Source of the DNA: CAVUXJ01 sp963814975
Lineage (GTDB): Bacteria; Acidobacteriota; Vicinamibacteria; Vicinamibacterales; CAVVIG01
Assembly: GCA_963814975.1 (NCBI GenBank)
Contig: CAWFFB010000014.1
Coordinates: 248,001 to 312,000 of the forward strand
DNA length: 64,000 bases
Reading direction: 5' to 3'
The notes beneath the pieces were generated by a model. It was not told the DNA's origin, did no database searches, and worked only from the letters and a program-made list of their open reading frames with translations. Both the position numbers and the translations under genes were made by a program. Each line of letters starts with the position of its first letter. The stretch's first letter is position 1. Shown piece after piece: positions 24,195-33,675 of the stretch.

Positions 24195-25851
24195 ATGCGC
24201 GTAGCCGCCTGGTTGGTGACCCTTACCGCGCTCGCCGCGACCGAGATCCTGGGTGAAGCTGGCCCCGCCGCCAGGCAGGCCGAGGCCTTCGTCCGTCATG
24301 TCCGCGGAGCAGCTTGACCGGGCGAAGAGAGATGTGGTTGCCGAGGTCGATGGCATGCGGGTGATGACGCAGCAGATGGTCGACCAGGTCTTCAGTTTCG
24401 GGGAACTTGGGTACCAGGAGTTCGAAACCTCGAAGTACCTGACCGGCATCCTCCAGAAGACAGGGCTTTACGATCCAGACCAACGTGGCCGGCATGCCGA
24501 CGGCGTGGACCGCGACCTGGGGATCGGGTAAGCCCGTGATCGCTCTTGGATCGGACATCGACGACATCCCGCAGGCGTCTCAGAAACCGGGTGTGGCCTA
24601 CCACGCACCGCTTGTCGAGGGCGCGCCCGGGCACGGCGAAGGCCACAACACGGGCTTACCGCTGCAGATCACGGCAGCCCTCGCCGTGAAGAAGATCATG
24701 GAGCGCGACCGCCTGTCAGGCACGCTGCTTGTCTGGCCCGGAGTGGCAGAGGAGCTGCTCGGAGGAAAGGCGTATTTCGTGCGCGCGGGCGTGTTCAAGG
24801 ACGTTGACATCTGCCTTTTTGCTCATGTGTCGGACACGTTCAGCGTCCACTGGGGCGAAGCTGGTGCGTCGACAGGACTCGTCTCCGTCGAATACACGTT
24901 CACTGGTGAAAGCGCGCACGCCGCGCTCGCCCCGTGGCGTGGCCGGTCGGCTCTCGATGCCGTGGAGCTGATGAACATCGGTTGGAACTTCCGTCGCGAG
25001 CACCTCCGGCTGCAGCAGCGTTCCCATTACGTGGTCACCAACGGCGGCGATCAGCCGAACGTCGTTCCCCAGAATGCGAGCGTCTGGTATTTCCTCCGTG
25101 AGATCGACTACCCCCATATCAAGGAGATGCGTGCGATCGCCGATCAGATGGCCAAAGGCGCGGCGCTGATGACCAACACCGAAATGGTTTCGCGCGTCCT
25201 CGGTTCCGCCTGGCCCCAGCACTTCAACAAGCCCGCTGCCGAAACAGTGTATTCGAACATCAAGGCGGTCGGTCTCCCGGCATGGGACGAAGCCGACCTC
25301 ACGCTGGCCAAGGCCGTCCAAAGGGAGCTCGGGCAGCCGCAACGGGGCTTGAATACCGGCGATTGGGTCGCTGCAGGGTCCCGCCCGTCCGGAGGATAAC
25401 TACGGGGGAGGGTCCGACGACATCGGCGACGTGTCGTGGAACGTTCCGACGGTGACGCGTGCGGTATCCGTCGAACATTCCGGGGCTTGCCCGGCCACAA
25501 CTGGGCGAACGCGATCGCGAGCGCGACACCGATCGCCCACAAGGGCGCGACAGCGGGCGGGAAGGTCGATCGCCATGACCGCCTTGGATTTCCTCGGGCA
25601 TCCGGAGCTCGTCGAGCAGGCCTGGGCCTATTTCAGGAACGTTCAGACCAAGGATCAGAAGTATGAGCCGCTGATCGGACCGGATGATCAACCCGCCAGC
25701 TCAATCAATGCGAAGATCATGGAAGCAGTATCGGCCCGCGATGCGGAAATACTATTACGATCCGGCGAAGTACAAGACATACCTCGAACAGCTCGGGATC
25801 ACGTACCCGACGTTGCGGCCAATCGGAGGTCAAGGTCAGTCAGCAAAGTAA
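24195..25851 (+). CDS. Exported M20-family amidohydrolase (AbgB-like), with about seven apparent 1-base insertions
   Basis: The product resembles the p-aminobenzoyl-glutamate hydrolase B family of metallo-amidohydrolases. The ATG at 24195 after TGAGGT begins MRVAAWLVTLTALAATEIL, a likely signal peptide. The frame then shifts near 24290, 24464, 25358, 25458, 25484, 25566 and 25744. Read across these, it gives VFSFGELGYQEFETSKYL, then AGMPTAWTATWGSGKPVIAL, then GAPGHGEGHNTGLP (metal-site region; many homologues have Cys where this has Glu), then VVTNGGDQPNVVPQNASVWY, then GLPGHNWANAIASATPIAHK, and finally AKYYYDPAKYKTYLEQLGIT. The stop TAA at 25849-25851 overlaps the next start (TAATG). It is either an error-rich stretch or a decaying gene. 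Confidence 0.72.
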
Positions 25852-27311
25852 TGACGAACCGATGGCGAGCGCACGTCTTGATCCTCTTCACCGCAGGGGC
25901 TGTGGTCACGATTTCATGGGCCCAGGACGCGCGGCGGCAATGGCTCGCGGGAGACTCCCACATCCACAGTCATTGGAGCCCGGGGTACGACCGCACGAAG
26001 AATCCACCCCACCCGATCCGGGGAGGAGATGCGCGGTACTCGACGGCCGTAAACGCGCAGAAAGCGCTGGAGTACGGCTTGAGCTGGATGGTCACGACCG
26101 ATCACGGCGGGCCGAACCACGCGAAGATCAACCTGGGGCACGCCTATGGCGAGCTCCAGGCGTCCCGGCGCGCCGTGCCCGCGGTGCTGCAGTTTTACGG
26201 CATGGAGCTGAACATGCCGGGCATGGACCACCACACGTTGGTGATTCCGAGCAGCGAGCAGGAGTCGTCCGTGCTCTTCGACATCGAGACCCGGTTCGAC
26301 GCGAACCAAGTGTGGCCGCCCGATCCGGTCCGAAATACTGAGGAATCCGCCCAGCGTGCGCTCGATTACATGAAGGATCTTCCCCGGCTTCCGATCCTGT
26401 TCGCCAATCATCCGTCGCGGTCAGCGATAGGAATCGGCCAGTACGGCTTGAACGAGCCGCGCGAGCTCCGGAACAACCATGACCGGGCGCCGAACGTGTA
26501 TCGGGGGATGGAGGGCGCACCCGGGCATCAGGCTGCGACCCTGACGGCGGATGGGACACAGAAGAGGGACAGGAATGGGGCGCCCACCGGTTTCCGCGGG
26601 AATTATGGAAACCCTGGCGCCGGTACGCTTGGTGGTTTCGACCAGATGACCGCCATCGTGGGCGGTTTCTGGGACTCGATGCTCGGCGAGGGACGCCGCT
26701 TCTGGATTCTCGCGACTTCGGACTCCCACTTGAACTATGCCGATGTCACGAGCCCGGGATCCGACTTCTGGCCGGGCCAGTACCAGAAAACGTACGTTCA
26801 TGCGCAGCGCAGCTATGACGGCATCCTCGATGGCCTGCGCAGCGGACGAATCTTCGCAGTGGCTGGCGACCTCGTGAGCGCGCTGGACATCGTCGCAACG
26901 AGCGCAACCACGTCCGCCGATATGGGTGGCACGCTGACCGTCCAGAAAGGCGAGGATGTGAGGGTCGCGGTGCGGTTCAAGGATCCTGAGGCCAAGAACG
27001 CCAACAGCGACAATCCGAAAGTCGCTCGCGTGGATCTCATCGTCGGTGACGTCCGCGGTGCGGTGGCGGACCGCAACAGCAACAGGAACGACACGACAAG
27101 AGTCATCGCGCGTTTTACCGGCAAGGAATGGACGCGGAACGGCGACGTCTACAGCATCAACTACACACTTCCGCGGCGTGACCGTAACATTTACGTCCGT
27201 GTGCGGGGCACCAGTACCCAGGACGCCGAGCCTCCGGTGGACCCGCCTGGTGAGAATCCCTGGCGCGATTTGTGGTTCTACTCGAACCCGATTTTCATCG
27301 AGATCCGGTAG
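25851..27311 (+). CDS. Exported PHP-type metallohydrolase (CehA/McbA-like family)
   Basis: CehA/McbA relatives are metal-dependent hydrolases; characterised members cleave carbaryl-type carbamates. The protein starts MTNRWRAHVLILFTAGAVV followed by SWAQDA, a plausible signal peptide and cleavage site. The PHP metal motif is GDSHIHSHWSPG near residue 34, with MVTTDHGG further on. Later metal ligands may be in ILFANHPSRS and LATSDSHLNY. About 486 residues, which is normal. ATG 25851 overlaps the upstream stop by one base, so it is probably translated together with the M20 amidohydrolase. The natural substrate is unknown. Confidence 0.75.
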   Translation: MTNRWRAHVLILFTAGAVVTISWAQDARRQWLAGDSHIHSHWSPGYDRTKNPPHPIRGGDARYSTAVNAQKALEYGLSWMVTTDHGGPNHAKINLGHAYGELQASRRAVPAVLQFYGMELNMPGMDHHTLVIPSSEQESSVLFDIETRFDANQVWPPDPVRNTEESAQRALDYMKDLPRLPILFANHPSRSAIGIGQYGLNEPRELRNNHDRAPNVYRGMEGAPGHQAATLTADGTQKRDRNGAPTGFRGNYGNPGAGTLGGFDQMTAIVGGFWDSMLGEGRRFWILATSDSHLNYADVTSPGSDFWPGQYQKTYVHAQRSYDGILDGLRSGRIFAVAGDLVSALDIVATSATTSADMGGTLTVQKGEDVRVAVRFKDPEAKNANSDNPKVARVDLIVGDVRGAVADRNSNRNDTTRVIARFTGKEWTRNGDVYSINYTLPRRDRNIYVRVRGTSTQDAEPPVDPPGENPWRDLWFYSNPIFIEIR

Positions 27312-27413
27312 CCGCGACGCTGGACGCACGCGGACTTACCGGCGGCGCACGACACCGCGCGACCTGTTACGCGAAATGCGAAACCAAAACCCCTTCAACC
27401 GTGAGGAACGATC

Positions 27414-28400
27414 ATGAGAATCTTCACAAGAAGCCTGTTCGTGTTGCTGATCACGGCGCTGGTGGTCGGCAACCTGTCTTCCCAGGGGGTGGCCCCCACA
27501 TCCGGCCGCACAGTGAGCGAGCCAGAGTACGAGCGCTGGAAGCAGGATCTGTCGAATTGGGGGCGATGGGGCAAGGACGATCAGATGGGCGCGTTGAACT
27601 TGATTACGCCGTCAAAACGGAAGCAAGCCGCCGGCCTGGTCAAGGAGGGCTTCTCGGTATCCCTTGCCGCCGACGTCGACACTGTCAAGGCGGTCGATAA
27701 CCCGAATCCCTATGAGCACACGATGTTGGGAATTGGATCTGACCGGATTGCGGTCAGTTATCACGGCATCACCCACACGCACCTTGATTCGCTCGCGCAC
27801 ATCAACGTCAACGGTGTCTTCTATAACGGTTATACGCCGGACCAGGAAACAGTCCTGAAACAGGGCCATGCAAGGAACTCCATCCACAACGTCAAGAATG
27901 GAATCTTTACACGAGGCATCCTGATCGACATTCCGCGACTCAAGGGGGTGCCGTACCTTGAACCGGGAACCCCAATCTATGTGGAGGATCTGGAGGCGTG
28001 GGAAAAGAAGACCGGCGTGAAGGTATCCGCCGGTGACGCCCTATTCGTGCGCACGGGCGTGTGGGCGCGCCGGACGGCGATGGGACCATGGCTTCGAGGC
28101 AGGGCCGAAGGCGGCAGATCGGCGGGACTCGATCCATCCGTGATCCCATGGTTGAGACAGCGCGACATCGCGATATTGGGCAGCGACCACCCGCAGTATG
28201 TCTCTCCTTCGAATCTTCGTGGGGCCGTTCACGATTTTGCGTTGCTCTACATGGGCGTCCACTTGTTCGACAATTGCGACCTCGAAGCCCTTGGCGATGC
28301 GGCTGCTGCCCGGAAACGGTGGGAGTTTCTGATCACGGCGGCTCCGCTGCCGATTCGTGGAGGTACCGGGTCGCCTCTGAATCCGATTGCGATATTTTGA
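27414..28400 (+). CDS. Exported cyclase family protein (kynurenine formamidase-like)
   Basis: Cyclase-family enzymes are metal-dependent amidohydrolases such as N-formylkynurenine formamidase. The ATG at 27414 follows GAGGAACGATC and begins MRIFTRSLFVLLITALVVGN, a signal peptide. WGKDDQMGALNLITPSKRKQ is the typical N-terminal family motif. The metal site motif HxGTHxDxxxH appears as HGITHTHLDSLAH, with Ile-Thr for Gly-Thr. LGSDHPQYV and VHLFDNCDLEAL are typical C-terminal segments. The length of 328 residues is normal. It follows the PHP hydrolase by about 100 bases and may be in the same transcription unit. Confidence 0.85.
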   Translation: MRIFTRSLFVLLITALVVGNLSSQGVAPTSGRTVSEPEYERWKQDLSNWGRWGKDDQMGALNLITPSKRKQAAGLVKEGFSVSLAADVDTVKAVDNPNPYEHTMLGIGSDRIAVSYHGITHTHLDSLAHINVNGVFYNGYTPDQETVLKQGHARNSIHNVKNGIFTRGILIDIPRLKGVPYLEPGTPIYVEDLEAWEKKTGVKVSAGDALFVRTGVWARRTAMGPWLRGRAEGGRSAGLDPSVIPWLRQRDIAILGSDHPQYVSPSNLRGAVHDFALLYMGVHLFDNCDLEALGDAAAARKRWEFLITAAPLPIRGGTGSPLNPIAIF

Positions 28401-28476
28401 CGGTTAAGGCTTCGGCCGGTCACGGACGCCCCGTCGGTGTCCAACTTCCAAATGCGTTGGCGATCACGGGGACCAC

Positions 28477-29292
28477 ATGCAATCTATCCATCTGACCACG
28501 TTCATTGGCTTCATCTGTCTCGTCGCGCCGGCGTCGGCGCAGGCACCATCGGTCGCTCAACCCGGCAGCGTCTTTCTCGAAGAGCTCACCTGGATGGAGG
28601 CGCGCGACGGGATTGCCGGCGGCAAGACAACCGTCATCATCCCGACCGGCGGTACGGAGCAGAACGGTCCTCACATGGCGCTCGGGAAGCACAACTACCT
28701 GGTGAAGTACAAGGCCGGAGAAGTGGCGAAGCGGCTCGGGAACGCGCTCGTCGCCCCGGTGGTTGCGTACGTTCCTGAAGGCGACGTCGATCCACCCACC
28801 AGCCACATGCGCTTCGCTGGAACGATCACGACCCCGCAGGATGTCTTCGTCAAGGTGCTCGAGTACGCTGCACGAAGCTTCAAGAAGCATGGGTTCCTCG
28901 ATATTGCCCTCATCGGAGACAGCGGAGGCAACCAGGCAGGACAGCGGCTCGTCGCTGAGGCGCTGAACAAGGAATGGGCGGCCACGAACGTGCGCGTCCA
29001 TCACATCAGCGCCTATTATCCTGGACGAGGCGACGATTGGGTGGTGAGCCAGGGCATCAGTGCGGTCGACGTCGGCTCACATGCCGGGACACACGATACA
29101 TCGAGCCTGATGTACCTGAATCCTTCGATGTTGCGGTTCGACAGGATGGGACCGGGGAAGGCAGGAGACGGGCAGGGGCACATCGGGAACCCTGCCAAGG
29201 CCAGTGCCTTGTTCGGCCAGCATATTCTCGAAATGCAGGTAGCTGATGCAGTCCAACAGATTCAAGGGTTGCGGGTCAGCAGCCGCCGCTGA
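28477..29292 (+). CDS. Exported creatininase family protein
   Basis: Creatininase-family amidohydrolases open cyclic amides or formamides using a binuclear metal centre. The N-terminus MQSIHLTTFIGFICLVAPAS is a signal peptide. Metal ligands are expected in PTGGTEQNGPHMALGKHN (Glu, His, Asn for the more common Asp). The next ligands are in GDSGGNQ and the C-terminal DVGSHAGTHDTS. The length of 271 residues is typical. It lies 76 bases after the cyclase gene in the same orientation. A role in amide or lactam breakdown fits, but creatinine itself is not implied. Confidence 0.85.
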   Translation: MQSIHLTTFIGFICLVAPASAQAPSVAQPGSVFLEELTWMEARDGIAGGKTTVIIPTGGTEQNGPHMALGKHNYLVKYKAGEVAKRLGNALVAPVVAYVPEGDVDPPTSHMRFAGTITTPQDVFVKVLEYAARSFKKHGFLDIALIGDSGGNQAGQRLVAEALNKEWAATNVRVHHISAYYPGRGDDWVVSQGISAVDVGSHAGTHDTSSLMYLNPSMLRFDRMGPGKAGDGQGHIGNPAKASALFGQHILEMQVADAVQQIQGLRVSSRR

Positions 29293-29304
29293 GTCCAGCT
29301 GTCG

Positions 29305-29413
29305 CCGGCCGCTCGGAGGCGCGGCCGGACAACGCGTGGGCTCCGTTGCCGCGGTGCTGTCGCCTCGGAACGTGACGATGGTTCTCACACCATAGCGTCC
29401 GCCTGCAGGCGGA
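29305..29413. repeat. Two GC-rich palindromes after the creatininase gene
   Basis: CCGGCCGC at 29305-29312 pairs with GCGGCCGG at 29321-29328. TCCGCCTGCAGGCGGA at 29398-29413 is a perfect 16-base palindrome. Neither is followed by a T-run. They are the only clear structures in the 226-base gap. Confidence 0.4.
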
Positions 29414-29518
29414 GCGTCGGCGGGTCCGGCGAGAGCCCGGTTCACACCGGACGCTGCGGACGACTGCATCGTGGAGCGCTGAAGGCAGTCAACGGTCAAC
29501 CAGTTCCGGAGGCCAGCG

Positions 29519-30145
29519 ATGGATGTGTTCGAGTACGTCATTCGAGGGGAGAAAGAGCTCCGCGAGATCGTCGGTGTGCCCACCGCGCGCTCGGTTCAGA
29601 AGGAGCGGTCCACCCTCGACCAGCATTGCCGCGCGTTTATCGCCCGATCGTCGTTCCTACTTATCGCAACGGCTGGAGCGGACGGCCGCTGCGACATCTC
29701 ACCCAAGGGCGACGCTCCGGGTTTCGTGCTCGTGCTGGACGACCGGCGGCTGGTCATTCCCGATCGTCCGGGCAACAAGCGGCTGGACGGCATGAAGAAT
29801 CTCCTCGCGAATCCCCACGTCGGCCTGATCTTCCTCGTGCCTGGACGCGAGGAAACGTTGCGTGTGAACGGTCGCGCCTGGATCACGTGCGATCCCGAGC
29901 TGCTCGGGAGGTCGGTGGTGCAGGGCAGAACGCCTTCGCTGGCCATCGGCGTCGAGGTCGAGCAGTGCTTCCTGCACTGCGCGAAGGCATTTCGTCGTTC
30001 ACAACTCTGGACGCATGAACAATGGCCCGGACCAGATGCCCTGCCGTCGCTCGCGTGCGTCTTGTACGATCAGATTCGGCCCGATGGTGTGACGCTCGAG
30101 GACTACGAGCGTGATATCGACGACGGTGTGAAGCGGCTCTATTAG
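29519..30145 (+). CDS. Pyridoxamine 5'-phosphate oxidase-like flavin-binding protein
   Basis: The protein has the split-barrel fold of PNPOx-like FMN or F420-binding proteins. It resembles the subfamily of about 200 residues named after Mycobacterium MSMEG_1061. Support comes from RSSFLLIATAGADGRCDISPKGDAPGFV-type text: SSFLLIATAGADGRCDISPK followed by a strand with PGFVLVLDDRRLVIPDRPGN, then MKNLLANPHVGLIFLVPG. The ATG at 29519 follows GGAGG. No signal peptide is present, so it is cytoplasmic. Substrate and cofactor are uncertain. Confidence 0.8.
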   Translation: MDVFEYVIRGEKELREIVGVPTARSVQKERSTLDQHCRAFIARSSFLLIATAGADGRCDISPKGDAPGFVLVLDDRRLVIPDRPGNKRLDGMKNLLANPHVGLIFLVPGREETLRVNGRAWITCDPELLGRSVVQGRTPSLAIGVEVEQCFLHCAKAFRRSQLWTHEQWPGPDALPSLACVLYDQIRPDGVTLEDYERDIDDGVKRLY

Positions 30146-30236
30146 AACGAGTCGGGCCAGGAGCTGCCGTACGGGGGCCGGATCCAATGCCGAGGCCCTC
30201 GCAAGCCGGCACGAGCAGGCGAGCGGCACCACCAAC

Positions 30237-30821
30237 ATGTTCAGATGGTTCGCGGTCGCGATTGTGATGAGCGCCGTCGCAACGTCGGGCTTCTACCGAC
30301 AGCGGGCCCGCTCGGCCGGAGAGACGATTGATCGACGCCGCGAAGGCGGATTGTTTCTGGCGATCCGCGCGCTGGCCGCGGCTCTGCTCTTCCTGCCAAT
30401 GATCGCGTACGTGGCGATCCCGCGATGGATGATCTGGGCTTCGTTCGAGCTGCCGGCGTGGATTCGCTGGATTGGCGTCATCGTAGGCGTGCTGGCGATC
30501 CCGGCGGTGTCGTGGGTGCTCCGTTCCTTGGGGCACAACGTCAGCGAGACGGTGCTCACGAAGCGAGATCACCAGCTCGTTATGTCCGGGCCTTATCAGT
30601 GGGTCCGGCATCCGCTGTACACGACCGGCATCGCTTTGTTTGTGGCACTGGGTTTGATGGAGGGCAGTTGGTTTGTTCTGTCCATGGCCACGGCCGCCGC
30701 GCTCCTCATCCGGTTGGTCGTGATCCCCGCAGAAGAGCGCGCGCTGGTGGCAAAGTTCGGAGACCGGTATCGAGCTTACATCCGGCAAACCGGCCGGTTG
30801 TTGCCGCGAATGTCTCGCTGA
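30237..30821 (+). CDS. Isoprenylcysteine carboxyl methyltransferase (ICMT)-like membrane protein
   Basis: This is a 194-residue integral membrane protein with about five hydrophobic segments. The C-terminal signature SGPYQWVRHPLYTTGIALF followed by VIPAEERALVAKFGDRYRAY is that of the ICMT/PEMT phospholipid methyltransferase-like family, in which RHP and E(E)..L...G..Y contact the cofactor S-adenosylmethionine. The substrate in bacteria is usually unknown. No clear ribosome binding site precedes ATG 30237. Neighbours give no hint of pathway. Confidence 0.82.
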   Translation: MFRWFAVAIVMSAVATSGFYRQRARSAGETIDRRREGGLFLAIRALAAALLFLPMIAYVAIPRWMIWASFELPAWIRWIGVIVGVLAIPAVSWVLRSLGHNVSETVLTKRDHQLVMSGPYQWVRHPLYTTGIALFVALGLMEGSWFVLSMATAAALLIRLVVIPAEERALVAKFGDRYRAYIRQTGRLLPRMSR

Positions 30822-30983
30822 CACCGCTTTGATGGAGATCTGAGGCGGCGTACCAGGTCGATCCTCGGCGCAAACCCAGGAAGGCTTGCACCGAATACCG
30901 CCTGGCGCGACAATGAGGCGCCGCGGCAGAAACCGGTCTGAAACACCTGCACCGCGTATCGCAGTCCTGACAGGAAACACTCC

Positions 30984-32168
30984 ATGAACCAAGCCGAGCT
31001 GACACTCCGCGCCTTGATACTGGCGCTCGCACTTTGCGTGGGGGCGACGGTCAGGGTTCCTGCGCAGGCGGCACATCCCGAGCCCCTGTCGATCGCACGG
31101 CAAGGCTATCTGTTCGCGGGTGGCAAATATTCAACCGTGAACGGCCGGCAGGTCATGAGCGGCCAGCTGTACGTCGAGTTCCAGATCCCGGCCAAGCAAA
31201 CGCACCCCTGGCCCATTGTCATGATTCACGGGGGCTCGCAATCGGGAACCAACTTCACGGGAACGCCCGATGGCCGGGAAGGGTGGGCGCAGTTCTTCCT
31301 GCGGCGTGGCTATCCTGTCTACGTCGTGGATCAGCCTGGGCGTGGCAGAGCTGCCTACGAGACTGACCTGTACGGCCCGACAGCATCCCTGAATCTCGAG
31401 ACCACGCAACGGCAATTCGTCGCGCCGGAGCGTTACAACCGCTGGCCGCAGGCGCGTCTGCACACGCAATGGCCCGGGAAGGGTGCCCCTGGCGATCCCG
31501 TGTTCGATCAGTTCTATGCGTCGCAAATTCCCTCGATGCAGAACTTCACGTTACAGCAGTCGTTGAACCGGGACGCCCTCGTGTCGCTGCTCGAGAAGAT
31601 AGGACCATCGATTCTGTTGACGCACTCACAGTCCGGGGCTTTCGGCTGGCCTGTCGCGGATGCGCGACCGGACCTCGTGAAGGCGATCGTCGCGGTCGAG
31701 CCGAACGGGCCGCCTTTCTTCAACGTGGAGAATGTCCCAGCACCCGAGTGGTTTCGGGATGTTCCGCCTCAGGCGCGAACGTGGGGCGTCACCGCTGTGC
31801 CGCTCGCGTATTCGCCGACTGCCGCAACCTCATCGGACCTGGCCATCGTGCAACAAGAGAGGCCCGATGGCCCGGACCTTGTTCGATGCTGGATGCAAAA
31901 GGCGCCGGCGCGGCTGCTGCCGAATCTCCGGAAGCTGCCAATCGTGATTGTGACGGCGGAAGCTTCCTATCATGCGCCCTACGACCATTGCACCGTGAAA
32001 TACCTGGAACAAGCCGGCGTCCATTCGACCTGGATCAAGCTCGGCGATGTCGGCATCCATGGCAATGGCCACATGATGATGCTCGAAAGGAACAACATGG
32101 ACATTGCGGCCCTCATGTTCAAGTGGCTTGACAAGGCGGTCCCCAGTCCAGGGAGAAAGTCCCAGTAG
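30984..32168 (+). CDS. Exported alpha/beta hydrolase
   Basis: This is a 394-residue secreted esterase-type enzyme. A signal peptide covers about residues 1-29 (LALALCVGATVRVPAQA). The oxyanion-hole region is VMIHGGSQSGTNF. The nucleophile elbow is THSQSGAFGW with Ser in SQSG. A late GNGHMMMLERNN supplies the probable catalytic His. The start ATG 30984 follows AGGA. It resembles exported esterase-like hydrolases of soil bacteria; the exact substrate is unknown. Confidence 0.85.
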   Translation: MNQAELTLRALILALALCVGATVRVPAQAAHPEPLSIARQGYLFAGGKYSTVNGRQVMSGQLYVEFQIPAKQTHPWPIVMIHGGSQSGTNFTGTPDGREGWAQFFLRRGYPVYVVDQPGRGRAAYETDLYGPTASLNLETTQRQFVAPERYNRWPQARLHTQWPGKGAPGDPVFDQFYASQIPSMQNFTLQQSLNRDALVSLLEKIGPSILLTHSQSGAFGWPVADARPDLVKAIVAVEPNGPPFFNVENVPAPEWFRDVPPQARTWGVTAVPLAYSPTAATSSDLAIVQQERPDGPDLVRCWMQKAPARLLPNLRKLPIVIVTAEASYHAPYDHCTVKYLEQAGVHSTWIKLGDVGIHGNGHMMMLERNNMDIAALMFKWLDKAVPSPGRKSQ

Positions 32169-32198
32169 CGAGTGGAACAGCGAGTCAAGGGGAGACGA

Positions 32199-32731
32199 AT
32201 GAGCGGCGTTGATCGACGCACCGTGGACTTGAGCGCGTATCCCGATCCGTGGTCATCTATCTCGGTATGCGGGTCAATACCCTCACTGGGATCAAGACCC
32301 TGCTCGGGTTTGGTCCCCAGATCGCCCGATCGGTCGACGCGAAGCCGGACGGCCTGCTGCTCCACGAAAACCTCACGTTCTCGCTTTTCCCGCCTCATGC
32401 CGGGATGCGGCAATACTGGCGCGATTTCGACGCCCTCGAGCGCTGGGCGCGTTCGGCTCCACATCAGGCGTGGTGGCGGCAGTACCTGCGCGATACCGGC
32501 GGCACAGGGTTCTGGCACGAGGCCTATTTCATGCGCGGGGGAATGGAGGCCGTGTACGACAACATGGTGAAGGCCACTGGCTTTCTGATGTTTGCACCGG
32601 CGAAGCCTGCGCGAGGCGCCATGTTTTCAGCGCGCGGCCGGGCGTTCAGGCCAGGATCATCCGGCATCCCCGCGCCTCTGGACGAAAAGGATCTCTACAC
32701 GGCACGCGAGAGTGGCGGCGGTGCGGTCTAG
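32199..32731 (+). CDS. DUF4188 family protein, with an apparent 1-base deletion near 32247
   Basis: DUF4188 proteins are related in fold to heme-containing phenylacetaldoxime dehydratase-like or monooxygenase-type barrels, but their function is not established. The ATG at 32199 follows GGGGAGACGA and begins MSGVDRRTVDLSAYPD. The frame is lost at CCGATCCG and continues as VVIYLGMRVNTLTGIKTLLG. It goes on through LFPPHAGMRQYWRDFDALER, then GTGFWHEAYFMRGGMEAVYD and NNMVKA, all typical of the family. Restoring one base gives about 177 residues. Confidence 0.7.
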
Positions 32732-32785
32732 AACAGCGTGCGGCCGGCAGGCGCACCAGGGTCATACCGGGGTTCAGATCATGGG

Positions 32786-33595
32786 GTGAGCCCGGACGAC
32801 GGGTTGAACTGGCAGATCGGCGTCTGGGACCAGATGTCGCGCCTCTATAGCCGGGAGGTGGACAGGCGGTTTTCGCCGGTTGTCGAAGCCCTGATCCGTC
32901 GAGCCTCACTGCGGCTGGGCGAGCGGGTTCTCGATGTCGGCACAGGGACCGGCGCGCTCGCCGCACGGGCGGCAGCCGCCGTTGGGACCGCGGGAGGTGT
33001 CGTCGGCATCGACATCAGCGAGGAGATGTTGAGGCAAGCCAGGCAGGCGGCGGCAAACTTGAATCTTCAAAATGTGGACTTCTCCGAAGGCCGGGCCGAA
33101 GCGATACCGGCCGAGGTCGCGACCTTCGACGTGGTCCTCGCGTCGTTGAGCCTGATGTACGTGATCGACCGTGCGGCCGCCGCCCGCGAGATCTCGCGCG
33201 TGCTCAAGCCCGGCGGACGATTCGTCGCTGCTGTATGGTCGGGTCCGGAGTCCAGCGATATCGTCTTGTTCCAGCAGACGGCCGGTAGTTTTGCGCCTCC
33301 GCCGCCGGTTCCGGGCGTCGGACCCGGGGCGATGGCAGATCCGGACATTTTCCTCGCACAGCTGGCCGATGCGGGTATCGAGGCGGATGTGCAAACCGAA
33401 GTTCAGGAGTTTGATTTCGACGATTTCGAGTCCGCGTGGAGCGTGCTGGTAGGTGTGACGACGTCGCAGCTCGGACCCGAGCGGCGGGAGGAAGCCAAGG
33501 CGGCGGTCCGGAACGTGATGTGGCCGCATGGCGACGGCCGGCGGCGATTTCGCAACGCGGTTCAGTTCATCGCAGGCCGTGTCCGGCGGCCATGA
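32786..33595 (+). CDS. Class I SAM-dependent methyltransferase
   Basis: The SAM-binding motif I is VLDVGTGTGALAARAAA. Motif II is around VVGIDISEEMLRQAR, and the post-motif reads FDVVLASLSLMYV followed by ISRVLKPGGRFVAAVW. This is the UbiE/COQ5-like group. GTG 32786 is chosen as start because the upstream in-frame GTG 32738 adds a low-complexity leader; neither has a strong ribosome binding site. The acceptor substrate cannot be inferred from sequence or context. Confidence 0.82.
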   Translation: MSPDDGLNWQIGVWDQMSRLYSREVDRRFSPVVEALIRRASLRLGERVLDVGTGTGALAARAAAAVGTAGGVVGIDISEEMLRQARQAAANLNLQNVDFSEGRAEAIPAEVATFDVVLASLSLMYVIDRAAAAREISRVLKPGGRFVAAVWSGPESSDIVLFQQTAGSFAPPPPVPGVGPGAMADPDIFLAQLADAGIEADVQTEVQEFDFDDFESAWSVLVGVTTSQLGPERREEAKAAVRNVMWPHGDGRRRFRNAVQFIAGRVRRP

Positions 33596-33675
33596 TTCGC
33601 GTGCGGAAGCGTCAGTGTATGCCGGACACGGGTACCCGCCCGGCCGGTATTGTTGATCAACCAATGGAGGCATCG

